This document shows positions 1-9,483 of a stretch of 64,000 nucleotides of DNA, piece after piece; the stretch's first letter is position 1, and each line of letters begins with the position of its first letter. The DNA is taken from the NCBI RefSeq assembly GCF_022811645.1, contig NZ_CP094534.1, positions 4,464,001-4,528,000 on the forward strand. Direction: 5' to 3'. The position numbers and the translations under genes were made by a program. The notes beneath the pieces were generated by a model. It was not told the DNA's origin and did no database searches. It worked only from the letters and a program-made list of their open reading frames with translations. This DNA is from Hymenobacter monticola (GTDB taxonomy: Bacteria > Bacteroidota > Bacteroidia > Cytophagales > Hymenobacteraceae).

Positions 1-739
1 GGAAAGGGTCGTGGCGGCGGTAGGCTTTGGCGCTCATGCTGCGCGGGTGCTTGCGCTTGCGGGTGGTCACGGCGTCGAGGTACAGGAACTGCCAGTCACG
101 GCTGGCCCGCACCCAGAAGTCGAAGTCCTCATAAGTCAGGGTTTCGTCGTAGCCGCCCAGGCTTTCGAGGCAGGCGCGGCGCATGAGCATGGTGGGCGTG
201 CTGATGAAGTAGCGAGCCAGCACATCGGCAAATACCCAGCCGCTGGCGGGCGCGGGCGTGAGGCCGCCGTGGCCGTCGGGCCGGTGGTGCAGGCCCAGCA
301 GTGCGCCGGCTTCGCTTATCAATTCACAGTTGGAATACACCATGCCCACGGTGGCGGGCGCGGTTTGAAAGGCCTGCACCTGCTGGGCCACCCGTGCGGG
401 CAGCAGCACGTCGTCGGTGGCGAAGTCAATGACAAATTCGCCTTGGCTCAGCCGGAAAGCCTGGTTGAAGGCGCGGCAGTTGCCCACGTTTTCGGGCAGC
501 AGCACCAGGTGCCACTCCGGGTGCGAAGCGGCGTATTCCTGCAAAATGGCCGGGCTGCCGTCGGTGCTGGCGTCATCCACCAGCCACACTTCCAGGTGCG
601 GGTAGGTTTGGGCCAGAATGGAATCGAGGGACTCGCGCAAGAAGGCCGCGTGGTTGTGGCACAGGGCCACGACGGTAACAAGCGGCGCGGGCGCGGCGCT
701 TGTTGCAGAGGGAAGCACGAGAGATGAGGAATTTGTCAT
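1..739 (-). CDS. Glycosyltransferase family 2 (partial, C-terminus off the left edge)
   Basis: The frame opens at the ATG at 739 and stays open to the window edge (246 codons), so the C-terminus is missing. After about 20 residues it reads as a GT-A fold: VTVVALCHNH opening strand, then VDDASTDGS (nucleotide-sugar loop) and DFATDD (metal-binding Asp pair), followed by a YEDFDFW acceptor-side motif. These are family 2 glycosyltransferase hallmarks. It probably adds a sugar to a polysaccharide or lipid-linked precursor at the cytoplasmic membrane. It lies 30 bases downstream of the flippase gene on the same strand, so it is likely co-transcribed with it. The exact sugar cannot be told. Confidence 0.85.
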   Translation of the reverse strand, partial: MTNSSSLVLPSATSAAPAPLVTVVALCHNHAAFLRESLDSILAQTYPHLEVWLVDDASTDGSPAILQEYAASHPEWHLVLLPENVGNCRAFNQAFRLSQGEFVIDFATDDVLLPARVAQQVQAFQTAPATVGMVYSNCELISEAGALLGLHHRPDGHGGLTPAPASGWVFADVLARYFISTPTMLMRRACLESLGGYDETLTYEDFDFWVRASRDWQFLYLDAVTTRKRKHPRSMSAKAYRRHDPF

Positions 740-769
740 GTTGGGAAGTGGCAGACGACGCAAAATTCC

Positions 770-2074
770 TTATTCTTCCTTTTTCATTCGCAATTGCAGA
801 GCAAGGCAAGCCCCCAGCACCAACCCGTAGCGCGCGGCGTGGGCCAGCAGCGCCCCTTCCAGCCCGTAGCGCGGCAGCAGCACTGCCAGCAGGGAGGCAA
901 AGACGGCCGCCGAGGCCGCCTGCACGGCAATGTAGGGCCCCGTGCGCGCCCGCGCCATGAGCTGGAAAATGAACAGCCAGCTCAGGAACTTGGCCCAGTC
1001 ACCGAGCAGCTGCGGCGCCAGCAGCGCCCGGGCGGCCAGCAGACGCGGGGCAAACAGCAGCGGCAGCAGCCAGTCGCGGCACACAAAAATCAACCCTAAC
1101 CCCACGGCCAGCAGCGGCGCCAGCAGCGCCAACACGCTATGCAGGTAGCGCCGGGCTTCGCGCGGGTGGCCTACCAGCGCCGCCAGCCGGGGGTAAAACA
1201 CGCTGCTCATCAGCGCGCTGAACACCATGGTGTAATTGTCCGACAGCTTGGCCACGGCCTGCCACAAGTCGGTGGGGCCCGGCCCGAAAGTGCCCAGCAA
1301 ATAGCTGCGCAACGCGTAGTCCACGGCCTTGCCGAAGAGCAGCGTGCTCACGGCCATGAGCAGAAAGCGGCCCAGGCCGCGCAAAGCCGCCCGGCTGACG
1401 CGCGCCCTTAGGCGCAAGCCCTGCAGCAGCCCCGCCCGCGCCGCCAGCGCCGCAGCCGGCGCCAGCGTCAGGCCCTGCGCCAGCAAGTAGGCCAGCAGCA
1501 CTGTGGGTAGTTCATAGCCCTGCCACAAAGCCCCGGCCACGGCCGCCGTGCCCAGCGCCGCCAGCGTCACCGACAGGGTGATATAGGCCCGCAGGCGCCC
1601 CGCGGCCAGCAGCGCGGCGCTCAGCAGCCCCTGGCCCGTGAGTAGCGCAATGCCCAGCATAAATACCGCCAGACTGCCCCAGCTCCAGGGCAGCAGCCCT
1701 TTGGTGGCTAGCACGGCAGCTCCCACCAGCAAACCCGCGGCGTTGAGCGCCGTGGCGGCGCCCAGCCAGGTGCGAAAGCGCGGGCTGCCCGGCCGCAGCG
1801 GCGCCAGGTATTTCACCAGGCCCACATGCACGCCGTCGTTGGGCAGCGTGGTGAGCAGTGCCATCAGGTTCTGGAACTGGGCCAGCAGCGTGAGGCCGCC
1901 CGCCGGTGCGTACAGGGCAAACAGCTTGTTGACAATGAGTGAGCCTGCTGCCCGGGCCGCCACGGCCACGCCCGTGCCCAGCGAGCCCCGCACAAAGCTG
2001 CGAATGGACGAGGCAGGCGGCGAAGCGGGTGGCGGGGTGGGCATGGGGCTGCAAAGAACGGACGAGGCCGCCAT
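770..2074 (-). CDS. Wzx-type O-antigen/polysaccharide flippase
   Basis: A 434-residue, very hydrophobic protein with about 12 predicted membrane segments. The N-terminal region GGLTLLAQFQN followed by LPNDGVHVGLVKY resembles the first helices of WzxE-like lipid-III/O-antigen translocases of the MOP superfamily, which move undecaprenyl-PP-linked sugars across the inner membrane. It sits between a secreted protein gene (18 bases upstream) and a GT2 gene (30 bases downstream), which fits a polysaccharide operon. The first 10 residues may not be translated: a second Met (residue 11, MPTPPPAS) is an equally good start. The family call is good; the substrate is inferred. Confidence 0.82.
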   Translation of the reverse strand: MAASSVLCSPMPTPPPASPPASSIRSFVRGSLGTGVAVAARAAGSLIVNKLFALYAPAGGLTLLAQFQNLMALLTTLPNDGVHVGLVKYLAPLRPGSPRFRTWLGAATALNAAGLLVGAAVLATKGLLPWSWGSLAVFMLGIALLTGQGLLSAALLAAGRLRAYITLSVTLAALGTAAVAGALWQGYELPTVLLAYLLAQGLTLAPAAALAARAGLLQGLRLRARVSRAALRGLGRFLLMAVSTLLFGKAVDYALRSYLLGTFGPGPTDLWQAVAKLSDNYTMVFSALMSSVFYPRLAALVGHPREARRYLHSVLALLAPLLAVGLGLIFVCRDWLLPLLFAPRLLAARALLAPQLLGDWAKFLSWLFIFQLMARARTGPYIAVQAASAAVFASLLAVLLPRYGLEGALLAHAARYGLVLGACLALQLRMKKEE

Positions 2075-2092
2075 TGCCCGGCTGCGGGCGGG

Positions 2093-2803
2093 CTACTTCC
2101 GGTGGGTGCCCCTGGCCTGGTGCCGCACCAGCGCCTGCCGGACGGCGGCGGCCGTGGGCAGGCCCTGCAGGTAGGGCCGCGGGGTGGCATCGGCCCGGTA
2201 CCAGGGGCGGCCGGCCCGGCTCAGGCCCGCGTATCGGAACACGTAGGTGTGCCGTCGCGACATGCGGGCATACGCCTGTTCCGTCGTGCCGTCGCCGTGC
2301 TCAAGGGTACCCGCCTCCTGCACTTCGGCGTACACCAGGGCCAGCAGCTCCTTTTGCCCGTCCTCGTCCACATCGGCAAAGAACAGGGCCGAGAGGTTGG
2401 TGATGTCGCCAATGGGTGCTAGCAGGAGCTTTTGCACGGCGTAGGTATTGGGCTGAAAAGGGTCGAGTACGAACAGTTCGGTTCCTTCTCCTTCCTGCTG
2501 ATACTGGTCTACTTCGCGGCGCGAGAAAAGCAACTGCCGGCCATGCGCCCCCGGTCGCCAGGCATAGGCCACCAAACTTTCGACAGAAAATGACCCCGGG
2601 AACAGCCGCTTGAGAAAAGCTACATCCGTCTCCCCTGGCATCCGAAGCACGCTGCCTTTGCGCACCAATGCGTTTTCGGCGGCATACTGCTGTGAGAAAG
2701 TGGCCGCGGCTGTTCCCGAAACGGGCTGAGCCCTCCCAGCGGCAGCAGGAAACCAGCCAAGGAAGGTCAGGGCAAACAGCAGGCGGGTTTGCATAGCGTG
2801 CAT
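2093..2803 (-). CDS. Secreted protein of unknown function with a DxDxDG calcium-like loop
   Basis: A 236-residue protein with an N-terminal signal peptide (RLLFALTFLGWF...AGRAQP). Around residues 160-170 it carries DVDEDGQKELLAL, which looks like the Ca-binding loop of FG-GAP or EF-hand-like repeats found in extracellular propeller proteins, but only one copy is visible. It is in the leftward run GNAT-like gene, this gene, flippase, GT2, with 40- and 18-base gaps, so it may belong to the same surface-sugar operon. I do not recognise the family. Start taken at the first Met; MQTRLL (residue 4) is also possible. Confidence 0.7.
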   Translation of the reverse strand: MHAMQTRLLFALTFLGWFPAAAGRAQPVSGTAAATFSQQYAAENALVRKGSVLRMPGETDVAFLKRLFPGSFSVESLVAYAWRPGAHGRQLLFSRREVDQYQQEGEGTELFVLDPFQPNTYAVQKLLLAPIGDITNLSALFFADVDEDGQKELLALVYAEVQEAGTLEHGDGTTEQAYARMSRRHTYVFRYAGLSRAGRPWYRADATPRPYLQGLPTAAAVRQALVRHQARGTHRK

Positions 2804-2843
2804 TAAGGCCTAAGCGGAGGCATTCGACTAGTAAAATCCTTTT

Positions 2844-3851
2844 CTATAGCGCCTTCTCCCAGCTCAGCCGCAGGCCCGCCACGCCGCCCAGGTGGCGCTT
2901 GAAGCGCAGCAGCGAGGCGTTGGGGCCGATGTCGAGGGTGCTGGTGCCGAGGTCGAGCACGGCCAGGGCGCTGGCCCGGGCAAAGGCGTGCAGGCCTTCG
3001 TTGAGCATCACCACCGGGCTCAGGGCGTTGCAGCGCAGCGGGCTGGCGGGGTAGAAATTATACAGCGCGCCCTCGCTCACCCGAATGGCCACCGTGAGGG
3101 CCGCCCATTCGCCGTCGGGCTGGCGCACCGAAAACAAAAAATGCTCGCGCGGAAACGCCTTGAACAACGCCTGCACCCGCTCCAGCGGCAGCGACAAGGC
3201 CTGCCCCCGCTCCTGCCGGCACGCCTGGATAAATTCGTAAGCCGCCGGCAGCAAAAAAGGGGGCTCTTGCTCGAAGTGCAGCCCGTGGCGGCGGCACTTC
3301 TGCAGGCGCCGCCGCTCCGAGGGGTGCAAATGCGCCTCGTAGTCGCGGGCGGGGTCGAGGTGGTAGTTCTGCTCGGCCAGGGCCACGCGGTAGCCGCGCT
3401 GGCGTAGGGCTTCGGCCAGGGTGGCCGCGCCGGAGGGGTCGTAGGCAAAGGGATAGCCACGCAGCGCGAATCGGCGCAGGCCCCGGCGCCGGAGTTCTGT
3501 TTCCGCCGCATCCAGCAGTGGGCGCAGGGCCAAAGTGCCGAGGCCCGCGGCCAACTGCACGGCGCCGAAAGGCGCCTGGGCGGGGCTGTGCGCCGTGCCG
3601 GTGGCCACGTTCAGGACCACGTGCAGTTGGGCCACGGTGCGGCCGGCGGCAGCGTCTTCCAGGTAAAAGCTCAGCACCGGGCCGGCGCCGGCTTGCAGGC
3701 GCTGGTGCTCGGGCCGCAGGTACAGAAACGACTCAAAGGCCAGCGGCAGCCGCGGGGCCGCCGGGCCGTTATCGGTCATCCAGACGGCCAGAGCTGCCGG
3801 GTCCGGAGGGGCGGCGGCTTCGGGGGTAAGAGTGGATTCCGGACTTTTCAA
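2844..3851 (-). CDS. GNAT/FemAB-like acyltransferase
   Basis: The C-terminal half has the pattern of GNAT/FemAB-type acyltransferases seen in polysaccharide clusters: the HPSERRRLQKCRRHG stretch, ALYNFYPAS, LNEGLHAFA, LDLGTSTLDIG and the closing LLRFKRHLGG. Such proteins transfer acyl or aminoacyl groups to cell-surface sugars or peptidoglycan. The frame is open from an ATG at 3923, but I place the start at the TTG at 3851 (reading MKSPESTL) because a promoter-like TACTTTG lies at about 3876-3883, inside the longer frame; the ATG at 3779 is a third choice. It heads a leftward run with the flippase and GT2 genes. Acceptor and donor are unknown. Confidence 0.72.
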   Translation of the reverse strand: MKSPESTLTPEAAAPPDPAALAVWMTDNGPAAPRLPLAFESFLYLRPEHQRLQAGAGPVLSFYLEDAAAGRTVAQLHVVLNVATGTAHSPAQAPFGAVQLAAGLGTLALRPLLDAAETELRRRGLRRFALRGYPFAYDPSGAATLAEALRQRGYRVALAEQNYHLDPARDYEAHLHPSERRRLQKCRRHGLHFEQEPPFLLPAAYEFIQACRQERGQALSLPLERVQALFKAFPREHFLFSVRQPDGEWAALTVAIRVSEGALYNFYPASPLRCNALSPVVMLNEGLHAFARASALAVLDLGTSTLDIGPNASLLRFKRHLGGVAGLRLSWEKAL

Positions 3852-4022
3852 ATGCGGGTGGCGTAGCTGGAAGGGCAAAGTACGGCACGGATTAGCGGTC
3901 GGCGGCGCGCGGCCGACTGCCAATTTCCAAGGTTAAGCTTATGGCGGCACATCTTCACGCGGCCGCCATGCGTAGGCTGCCACATTGCGCCGTTGCATTC
4001 AACCTTTTCCGCCGCCTGCCCC

Positions 4023-5228
4023 ATGAATCCGCTCAACTCGTCTTCATCGGCCGCGCCCAACCGCTCGCCCGCGCCGGCCGAAGCGCCCGGCGCCGACCCC
4101 ATCACCATCACCGACCGCGAGGCCACCCGGCAGGCGCGCTACCAGCAGGTGGGCCAGCGCCCCGGCACGCTCAACATCCGCGAAGGCGCCCTCAAGCCGC
4201 GCCTGTTCCTGACGTCGTACAACGACGACACGTGCTCCGAAGGCGAGTTCACCGACCGCTACGACGAGCTGCTGAACCACCTGCGCCAGCACCCCGAGCT
4301 CAAGCACTGGATTGACGTGCGCGGCTACGGCGACCTGGCCCTTATTGAGCGCCTGATGCAGGACTTCGGCCTCCACCCCCTGCAGATGGAAGACGTGCTG
4401 AACGACTACCAGCGGGCCAAAATCGAGGTTTTCGACGACCACCGCCTCTTCATGGTGTCGCGCATGACCGACTTCACGGCGCTGCTCGAAGTCGACGACG
4501 ACCAGCTTTCCATCTTCACCGGCCCGAACTACGTGCTCACGTTTCAGGACGACTACGAGGACTGCCTCGATACGCTGCGGGTGCGCATCCGGGCCAATTT
4601 CAGTACCCTGCGCCGCCACCCGTCCCTCTACCTGGCCTACGCCCTCACCGACGTGGTGCTCGACCACTACTACCCCACCATGGCCGCCATCGGCGACTAC
4701 ATCGAGGAGCTTGAAGAAGCCATTTTCGCCGACAAGCGCCCGCGCCGCCTGCTCAACCGCATCCTGCGCATCAAGAAAGACGTGGTGCGCTTCCGCCGGC
4801 TGGTGTACCCCGAACGCGACAAAATTGCCGAAATTCTGCGCCTGCCCGAGGAAATCATGCCCGAAACGCTGAAAATCTTCTACCGCGACGCCTACGACCA
4901 CGCCATCCAAGCCCTGGACCTCGCCGAAAGCTACCGCGACAACATCTCCTCCCTCACTGACCTCTATATGTCGGACCAGAGCAACCGCATGAACGAGGTG
5001 ATGAAGGTACTCACCATCATCAGCACCATTTTCATTCCCCTGAGCTTTGTGGTGGGCCTCTACGGCATGAACTTTCAGCGCCACGACGACCACGGCCGCT
5101 TCCTGCCCTTCAACATGCCCGAGCTCTACAGCCCCTGGGGCTACCCCTTCGTGCTGGGCATCATGGCCCTGGTGGTGGCCAGCCAACTCTATTACTTTTA
5201 CCGCAAAGGCTGGCTCACCAACCGCTAG
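4023..5228 (+). CDS. corA: CorA-type magnesium/cobalt transporter
   Basis: A 401-residue protein with the CorA architecture: a long soluble acidic/helical N-domain followed by two membrane helices close to the C-terminus. The signature YGMNF (GMN selectivity motif) sits at the end of the first helix after IISTIFIPLSFVVGL, and the second helix follows a polar loop, ending in a basic tail. CorA forms a pentamer that brings Mg2+ into the cytoplasm. I start at the ATG at 4023 (MNPLNSSS) rather than the in-frame ATG at 3993, since the extra 10 residues carry no conserved sequence. It is divergent from the acyltransferase gene. Confidence 0.93.
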   Translation: MNPLNSSSSAAPNRSPAPAEAPGADPITITDREATRQARYQQVGQRPGTLNIREGALKPRLFLTSYNDDTCSEGEFTDRYDELLNHLRQHPELKHWIDVRGYGDLALIERLMQDFGLHPLQMEDVLNDYQRAKIEVFDDHRLFMVSRMTDFTALLEVDDDQLSIFTGPNYVLTFQDDYEDCLDTLRVRIRANFSTLRRHPSLYLAYALTDVVLDHYYPTMAAIGDYIEELEEAIFADKRPRRLLNRILRIKKDVVRFRRLVYPERDKIAEILRLPEEIMPETLKIFYRDAYDHAIQALDLAESYRDNISSLTDLYMSDQSNRMNEVMKVLTIISTIFIPLSFVVGLYGMNFQRHDDHGRFLPFNMPELYSPWGYPFVLGIMALVVASQLYYFYRKGWLTNR

Positions 5229-5251
5229 CGCGGGGCCGAAAACCACTCAAA

Positions 5252-5271
5252 AATACCCGCTGGCGGGTATT
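5252..5271 (+). other. Short hairpin after corA
   Basis: A perfect 9-base inverted repeat (AATACCCGC / GCGGGTATT) separated by only two bases lies 24 bases after the corA stop. There is no T-tract on the plus strand, so it is a weak terminator candidate or an mRNA 3'-end stabilising hairpin. Confidence 0.4.
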
Positions 5272-5334
5272 GTGAAGGGCAGATGAAGAATGGAAACTTT
5301 GCTGAAGTTTTTATTCCACTCATTGTGCCTTTTG

Positions 5335-8300
5335 ATGCATACTATTACCAAACGCATTAATTCATTCCTGCGAAGCTGCGGTGTGGGCGGGCTTTTCGTG
5401 CTGCTGCTGAGCCCGGCCTGGGCGGCCCCGGCTCCCGGCGCTTCTCCCTCACTTGCCACCGCCCTCGCCCCCGACGGCACCCTGCGCCCCGGTACTTCGG
5501 GCTCCTTCGATGCCCACGAGTACCGCATGCTTACGGCCCCCGACGGCCACCCCATCTTCCGGCCGGCCGGCGTGCGGCGCACCACCGGCGCCGGCGACGA
5601 AAACTGGCAGAATGGCCTCGGGTCGGGTGGCGTCGACGGCGGGGTACAGGCTGTGCTCGCGGTGGGCAACGATGTCTACATTGGGGGCGACTTTTCGGTC
5701 GTGGGCGGCGTTCCTGCATCCAAGATTGCCAAGTGGAACAGCGCCACGTCTACCTGGAGCCGCGTCGGTGCGGGCGCAGGCATTACCGGGTTTGGAAATG
5801 TGAACGCGTTGGCGATGATAAACTCTGTCCTCTACGTAGGAGGCGGTTTCAGCACTGTCAGCACCGCCACAAGTTCGTTGACGGTCAGCAGATTAGCCAA
5901 GTGGGATGGTACGACTTGGAGTTCTGTCGGCCAAGGTGTGTCGGGGGACGCGGTATCCTCCCTGGCGGTGAGCGGTAACTCGCTCTACGTAGGCGGCACG
6001 TTCACGTATGTAGGCGGCGGCACTGTGGCTGCCAACAACGTGGCCAAGTGGGATGCCAGCACCAACACCTGGAGTAGCCTGGGTACGAGCACCGGCAACG
6101 GGGTAAGCGGCTCAGTCAATGCCTTGGCTTTTAACGGCACCGGAACCGAACTATACGTGGGCGGGGAATTTACTTCTGCCCGCAGCGGAGCGACCACCGT
6201 AACTGCCAGAAACGTGGCCCGGTACATCGTTGCTTCCAACGCTTGGTCCCCTCTTGGCACCACCAGCAATGGGGTCGGGGGCCAATACGGAGGCGAGCGG
6301 GTGATGGCATTAGCTTGGTCGACTGCGACGTCGTCGATGTACGTAGCAGGGTATTTTGCGCGCGGAGGCACCTTAGGCGCTGCCAACTCCATTGTCCGGT
6401 TTATTCCCAGCAACTCTAGCTGGGCTGCTGTGGGCAGTGGGTTTACTCACAATAACGGTCAAACCGCAGTGTACAGCCTCGCCGTGTCCGGCACCACGGT
6501 GTACGCGGGTGGGTCCTTCACGAGTAGCGGCGCCACCCCCCTGACCAGCGTGGCCCAGTTCAACGGCACGTCATGGGCAGGTATGGGCGACGGCATGAGC
6601 ATTGGCACCGAAGGGCACAACAGCAGCGTGCAAGTCTATGTGGTGGCCCTAGTGGGCAGCAGCGTGTACGCGGGCGGCCCATTCCGACGGGCGGGCACGG
6701 TGGCATCCAACGGCCTAGCCCGTTGGGACGGGACCACCTGGAGCTGCCCGGCCCCCGGTAACGGCGCCGACGGCTACCTCTACGCCGTCGCTGTCGACGG
6801 GACCAGCGTGTACGTGGGCGGCTATTTCACGCACATCGGCGGGGTGGCCGCCAACCGCGTGGCCAAGTGGAACGGCACTACCTGGAGCAGCCTGGGCACT
6901 GGCGCGGCCAATGGCGTGGGCACCTACCCCAACTCCGTGACCGCGCTGGCGGTGGCGGGCAATGGCGACGTGTATGTGGGCGGCAACTTCACCCTGGCCG
7001 GCGGCGCAGCGGCTAACAACGTAGCCAAGTGGAACGGCACTACCTGGAGCAGCCTGGGCACCGGCGCCGCCAACGGCGTCAACAACGCCGTGAAAGCTTT
7101 AGCCTTGATAGGAAGCGACGTGTACGTGGGCGGCAGCTTCTCGCAGGCCGGCGGCGTGGCCACGCCCTACCTGGCCAAATGGAACGGCACGGCCTGGGGC
7201 GCCGTGGGCACCGGCGTGAACGGACCCGTATTTGCCCTGGCCCGGGTGGGCACCACGCTTTATGCAGGCGGCCAGTTTTCGCAGGCCGGCGGGGCCACCG
7301 TCAATTTTATTGCGCAATGGAACGGCACGGCCTGGAGCGCGCTCGGCACCGGCTTCGATAATTCAGTGACCGCGCTGGCAGTTTCGGGCGCCAATCTGTA
7401 CGCAGGCGGCACCTTCACGACGGGGAGCAACCTGGCCCTCAACCACGTGGCCAAGTGGAATGGCACCGCCTGGAGCGCCCTCGGAACCGGTAATGGCAAC
7501 GGCACCAACGGCACCGTCTATGCGCTGGCCGCCATTGGCAACGACTTGTACATCGGCGGCAATTTCTCGGAAATGAACGGGTATTACCCCGACGGCATCA
7601 GCGCCAAGAACATTGCCCGCTGGACCGGCTCCGGGTGGAGCCCCCTGGGCACCGGCCTCTCCTACGGCCAGTTGGACAACGGCCGGGTACACGCCCTGGG
7701 CGTGGACGTGGACTACCGCGTGTTTGCCGGGGGCGACTTCACCACCGTGGGCGACAACAGCAAGGCTACGGGCTTCGTGGGCCTCTTTGCCGATATGCCG
7801 CCCAGCCTCGTCGTCACCGCCGCGCAGCCCCTCGATGGCAGCTACAACAACCTCACCATCAGCAATACGGCGGCGGCCACCCTTACGGCCCCGCTGCGGG
7901 TGCGCGGCACGCTCACCATCCAGTCGGGCGGGCGTCTACTCACCGCCAGCCAGCCCATCACGGGTGCGGGCAGCTTTGTGCTGGCTCCCGGCGGCACCCT
8001 CGGCATTGCCGACGCGGCGGGCATTGCCGCCACGGGCGCTACCGGGGCCGTGCAGGTGAGCGGCCCCCGCACCTTCGATGCCGGCGCCAACTACATCTAC
8101 TCGGGCACCACGGCCCAGGTGCCCGGCCCGGCCCTGCCCGCCACCGTGGCCAGCCTCACGCTGAGCAACCCCGCCGGCCTCACCCTGGGCCAGAACCTGA
8201 CCACTACCCAGGCGCTGGTGGTGAACAGCGGCGAGTTGCGCACCGGCCCGGCGGCCGTCATCCTCGGTCCCACCGCCACCCTCAGCGAATCGGCCACCGG

Positions 8301-9255
8301 CTATGTGACCGGGGCTGTGGAAACCAGCCGCCCCGTGGCTACCCCCGGCCAGTCGCAGGACTTCGGCGGGTTGGGCCTGATGCTCACCCCGGCCAGCTCC
8401 AGCACCGCCCTACCGGGCGCCACCACCGTGCGCCGCCTCACGGGCACGGCCGCCACGGGCTCCACCAGTGTGGGCATGAAGCGCTACTTTGAAATTCACG
8501 CCGCCACCAACGCGGGCCTCGACCTGACCATGCAGGCGCAGTACCGCGACGATGAGCTCAACGGCGTGGATGAGGCTAACCTCATGTTCTACCGCGCCAC
8601 CAGCAGCGCGGCTGGCCCCTGGGTGGCCCAAACCGGCGCCTACGCGCGCGATGCCGCCAACAACCGCATCTCGCTGAGCGGCGTGAGCGGCTTCTCGGTG
8701 TGGACGCTGGGCAGCAGCGCCCCGCTGCCGGTGGAACTCACCGCCTTTGCGGCCATCGCCCGGACCGGCGCCGTGCAGCTCAGCTGGCGCACCGCCTCGG
8801 AGCACAACAGCGCCCACTTTGCCGTGGAGCGCAGCACCGACGGCCACGCCTTCGCCGCCCTCGGCCAGGTGCCGGCTCAAGGCAACCGCACCACGCCCAC
8901 CAATTACACGCACCGCGATGCCAACCTGCCGGCCGGCGCGGCCCTGCTCTACTACCGCCTGCGGCAGGTAGATGCAGACGGGTCGTTCAGCTACTCTCCG
9001 GTGCGCACCGTGGCGCCGGCCCCGACCACGGGCCTGGCCCTGTTCCCCAACCCGGCGCACGCCACGGCCACGCTGCAAGTGACCGCCGCCACCTCCGACC
9101 GGGAAGTGCGCGTGCTGGACATGCGCGGCCGCCAAGCCGCTCGCCTATTGCTCCCCGCCCACGCGGCCTCCGCTGTGCTGCCGCTGGCTGGGCTGCCCGT
9201 GGGCGTCTACGCCGTGCGCGTGGGTGCGGCCACCGCCCGACTGGTGGTAGAATAA
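5335..9255 (+). CDS. Large secreted repeat (beta-propeller-like) protein with T9SS type A sorting domain
   Basis: About 1306 residues. A signal peptide (basic TKR then GLFVLLLSPAWA) follows the Met at 5335; an in-frame ATG at 5290 would add 15 residues and is less likely. From about residue 100 to 810 there are 13 full and one partial repeats of roughly 50 residues with the pattern VYxGGxF...G...VAKWNGTxWSxLG, ending in xALAxxG; this looks like a beta-propeller or repeated beta-sheet array. A linker region with beta-solenoid-like strands follows, then a fibronectin-like segment (PVELTAFAA...LSWRTASE) and the C-terminal sorting domain (LFPNPAH...LDMRGR...LPVGVYAVRV). Proteins with such tails are exported by the type IX system and anchored to or released from the outer membrane. 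The ligand is unknown; adhesion is a guess. Confidence 0.92.
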   Translation: MHTITKRINSFLRSCGVGGLFVLLLSPAWAAPAPGASPSLATALAPDGTLRPGTSGSFDAHEYRMLTAPDGHPIFRPAGVRRTTGAGDENWQNGLGSGGVDGGVQAVLAVGNDVYIGGDFSVVGGVPASKIAKWNSATSTWSRVGAGAGITGFGNVNALAMINSVLYVGGGFSTVSTATSSLTVSRLAKWDGTTWSSVGQGVSGDAVSSLAVSGNSLYVGGTFTYVGGGTVAANNVAKWDASTNTWSSLGTSTGNGVSGSVNALAFNGTGTELYVGGEFTSARSGATTVTARNVARYIVASNAWSPLGTTSNGVGGQYGGERVMALAWSTATSSMYVAGYFARGGTLGAANSIVRFIPSNSSWAAVGSGFTHNNGQTAVYSLAVSGTTVYAGGSFTSSGATPLTSVAQFNGTSWAGMGDGMSIGTEGHNSSVQVYVVALVGSSVYAGGPFRRAGTVASNGLARWDGTTWSCPAPGNGADGYLYAVAVDGTSVYVGGYFTHIGGVAANRVAKWNGTTWSSLGTGAANGVGTYPNSVTALAVAGNGDVYVGGNFTLAGGAAANNVAKWNGTTWSSLGTGAANGVNNAVKALALIGSDVYVGGSFSQAGGVATPYLAKWNGTAWGAVGTGVNGPVFALARVGTTLYAGGQFSQAGGATVNFIAQWNGTAWSALGTGFDNSVTALAVSGANLYAGGTFTTGSNLALNHVAKWNGTAWSALGTGNGNGTNGTVYALAAIGNDLYIGGNFSEMNGYYPDGISAKNIARWTGSGWSPLGTGLSYGQLDNGRVHALGVDVDYRVFAGGDFTTVGDNSKATGFVGLFADMPPSLVVTAAQPLDGSYNNLTISNTAAATLTAPLRVRGTLTIQSGGRLLTASQPITGAGSFVLAPGGTLGIADAAGIAATGATGAVQVSGPRTFDAGANYIYSGTTAQVPGPALPATVASLTLSNPAGLTLGQNLTTTQALVVNSGELRTGPAAVILGPTATLSESATGYVTGAVETSRPVATPGQSQDFGGLGLMLTPASSSTALPGATTVRRLTGTAATGSTSVGMKRYFEIHAATNAGLDLTMQAQYRDDELNGVDEANLMFYRATSSAAGPWVAQTGAYARDAANNRISLSGVSGFSVWTLGSSAPLPVELTAFAAIARTGAVQLSWRTASEHNSAHFAVERSTDGHAFAALGQVPAQGNRTTPTNYTHRDANLPAGAALLYYRLRQVDADGSFSYSPVRTVAPAPTTGLALFPNPAHATATLQVTAATSDREVRVLDMRGRQAARLLLPAHAASAVLPLAGLPVGVYAVRVGAATARLVVE

Positions 9256-9305
9256 CGTGCACGAGCAACCCGGCGCAGCCTTCGCTCAAACCATACCTCA
9301 ATCTT

Positions 9306-9339
9306 AGAAAAATCCTGACTATAAAGTCAGGATTTTTCT
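9306..9339 (+). terminator. Strong intrinsic terminator after the T9SS protein gene
   Basis: A perfect 15-base-pair stem (9306-9320 with 9325-9339) around an ATAA loop; the right arm itself contains a run of five Ts, and the left arm five As, so it could work in both directions. It begins 50 bases after the stop of the repeat protein. Confidence 0.9.
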
Positions 9340-9420
9340 GTTAAATGATTACGGCCAACCAGATTAAAAACACGTTAATTCACCTTAAATCGGCAAATGC
9401 GCGCTACCTTGGCCACCATT

Positions 9421-9434
9421 ATATACTCGTATAT
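9421..9434. promoter_or_regulatory. 14-bp palindrome upstream of the LuxR-type gene
   Basis: ATATAC-TC-GTATAT is an exact inverted repeat with a two-base centre, placed 49 bases before the regulator's ATG in an AT-rich promoter region. A dimeric HTH protein could bind here; autoregulation by the downstream gene is an inference only. Confidence 0.4.
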
Positions 9435-9483
9435 CTTACTTGTTTAGGGCGTATACCGTCCGTAGATTTTTCATAATTTCTCA

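Noticed and set aside
4044..5246. 400-residue frame antisense to corA
   Set aside because: Shadow of corA, which has the GMN motif and the correct helices.
6850..7100. Possible CRISPR-like repeats in the T9SS gene
   Set aside because: The repeats are in-frame protein repeats with no unique spacers of constant size.
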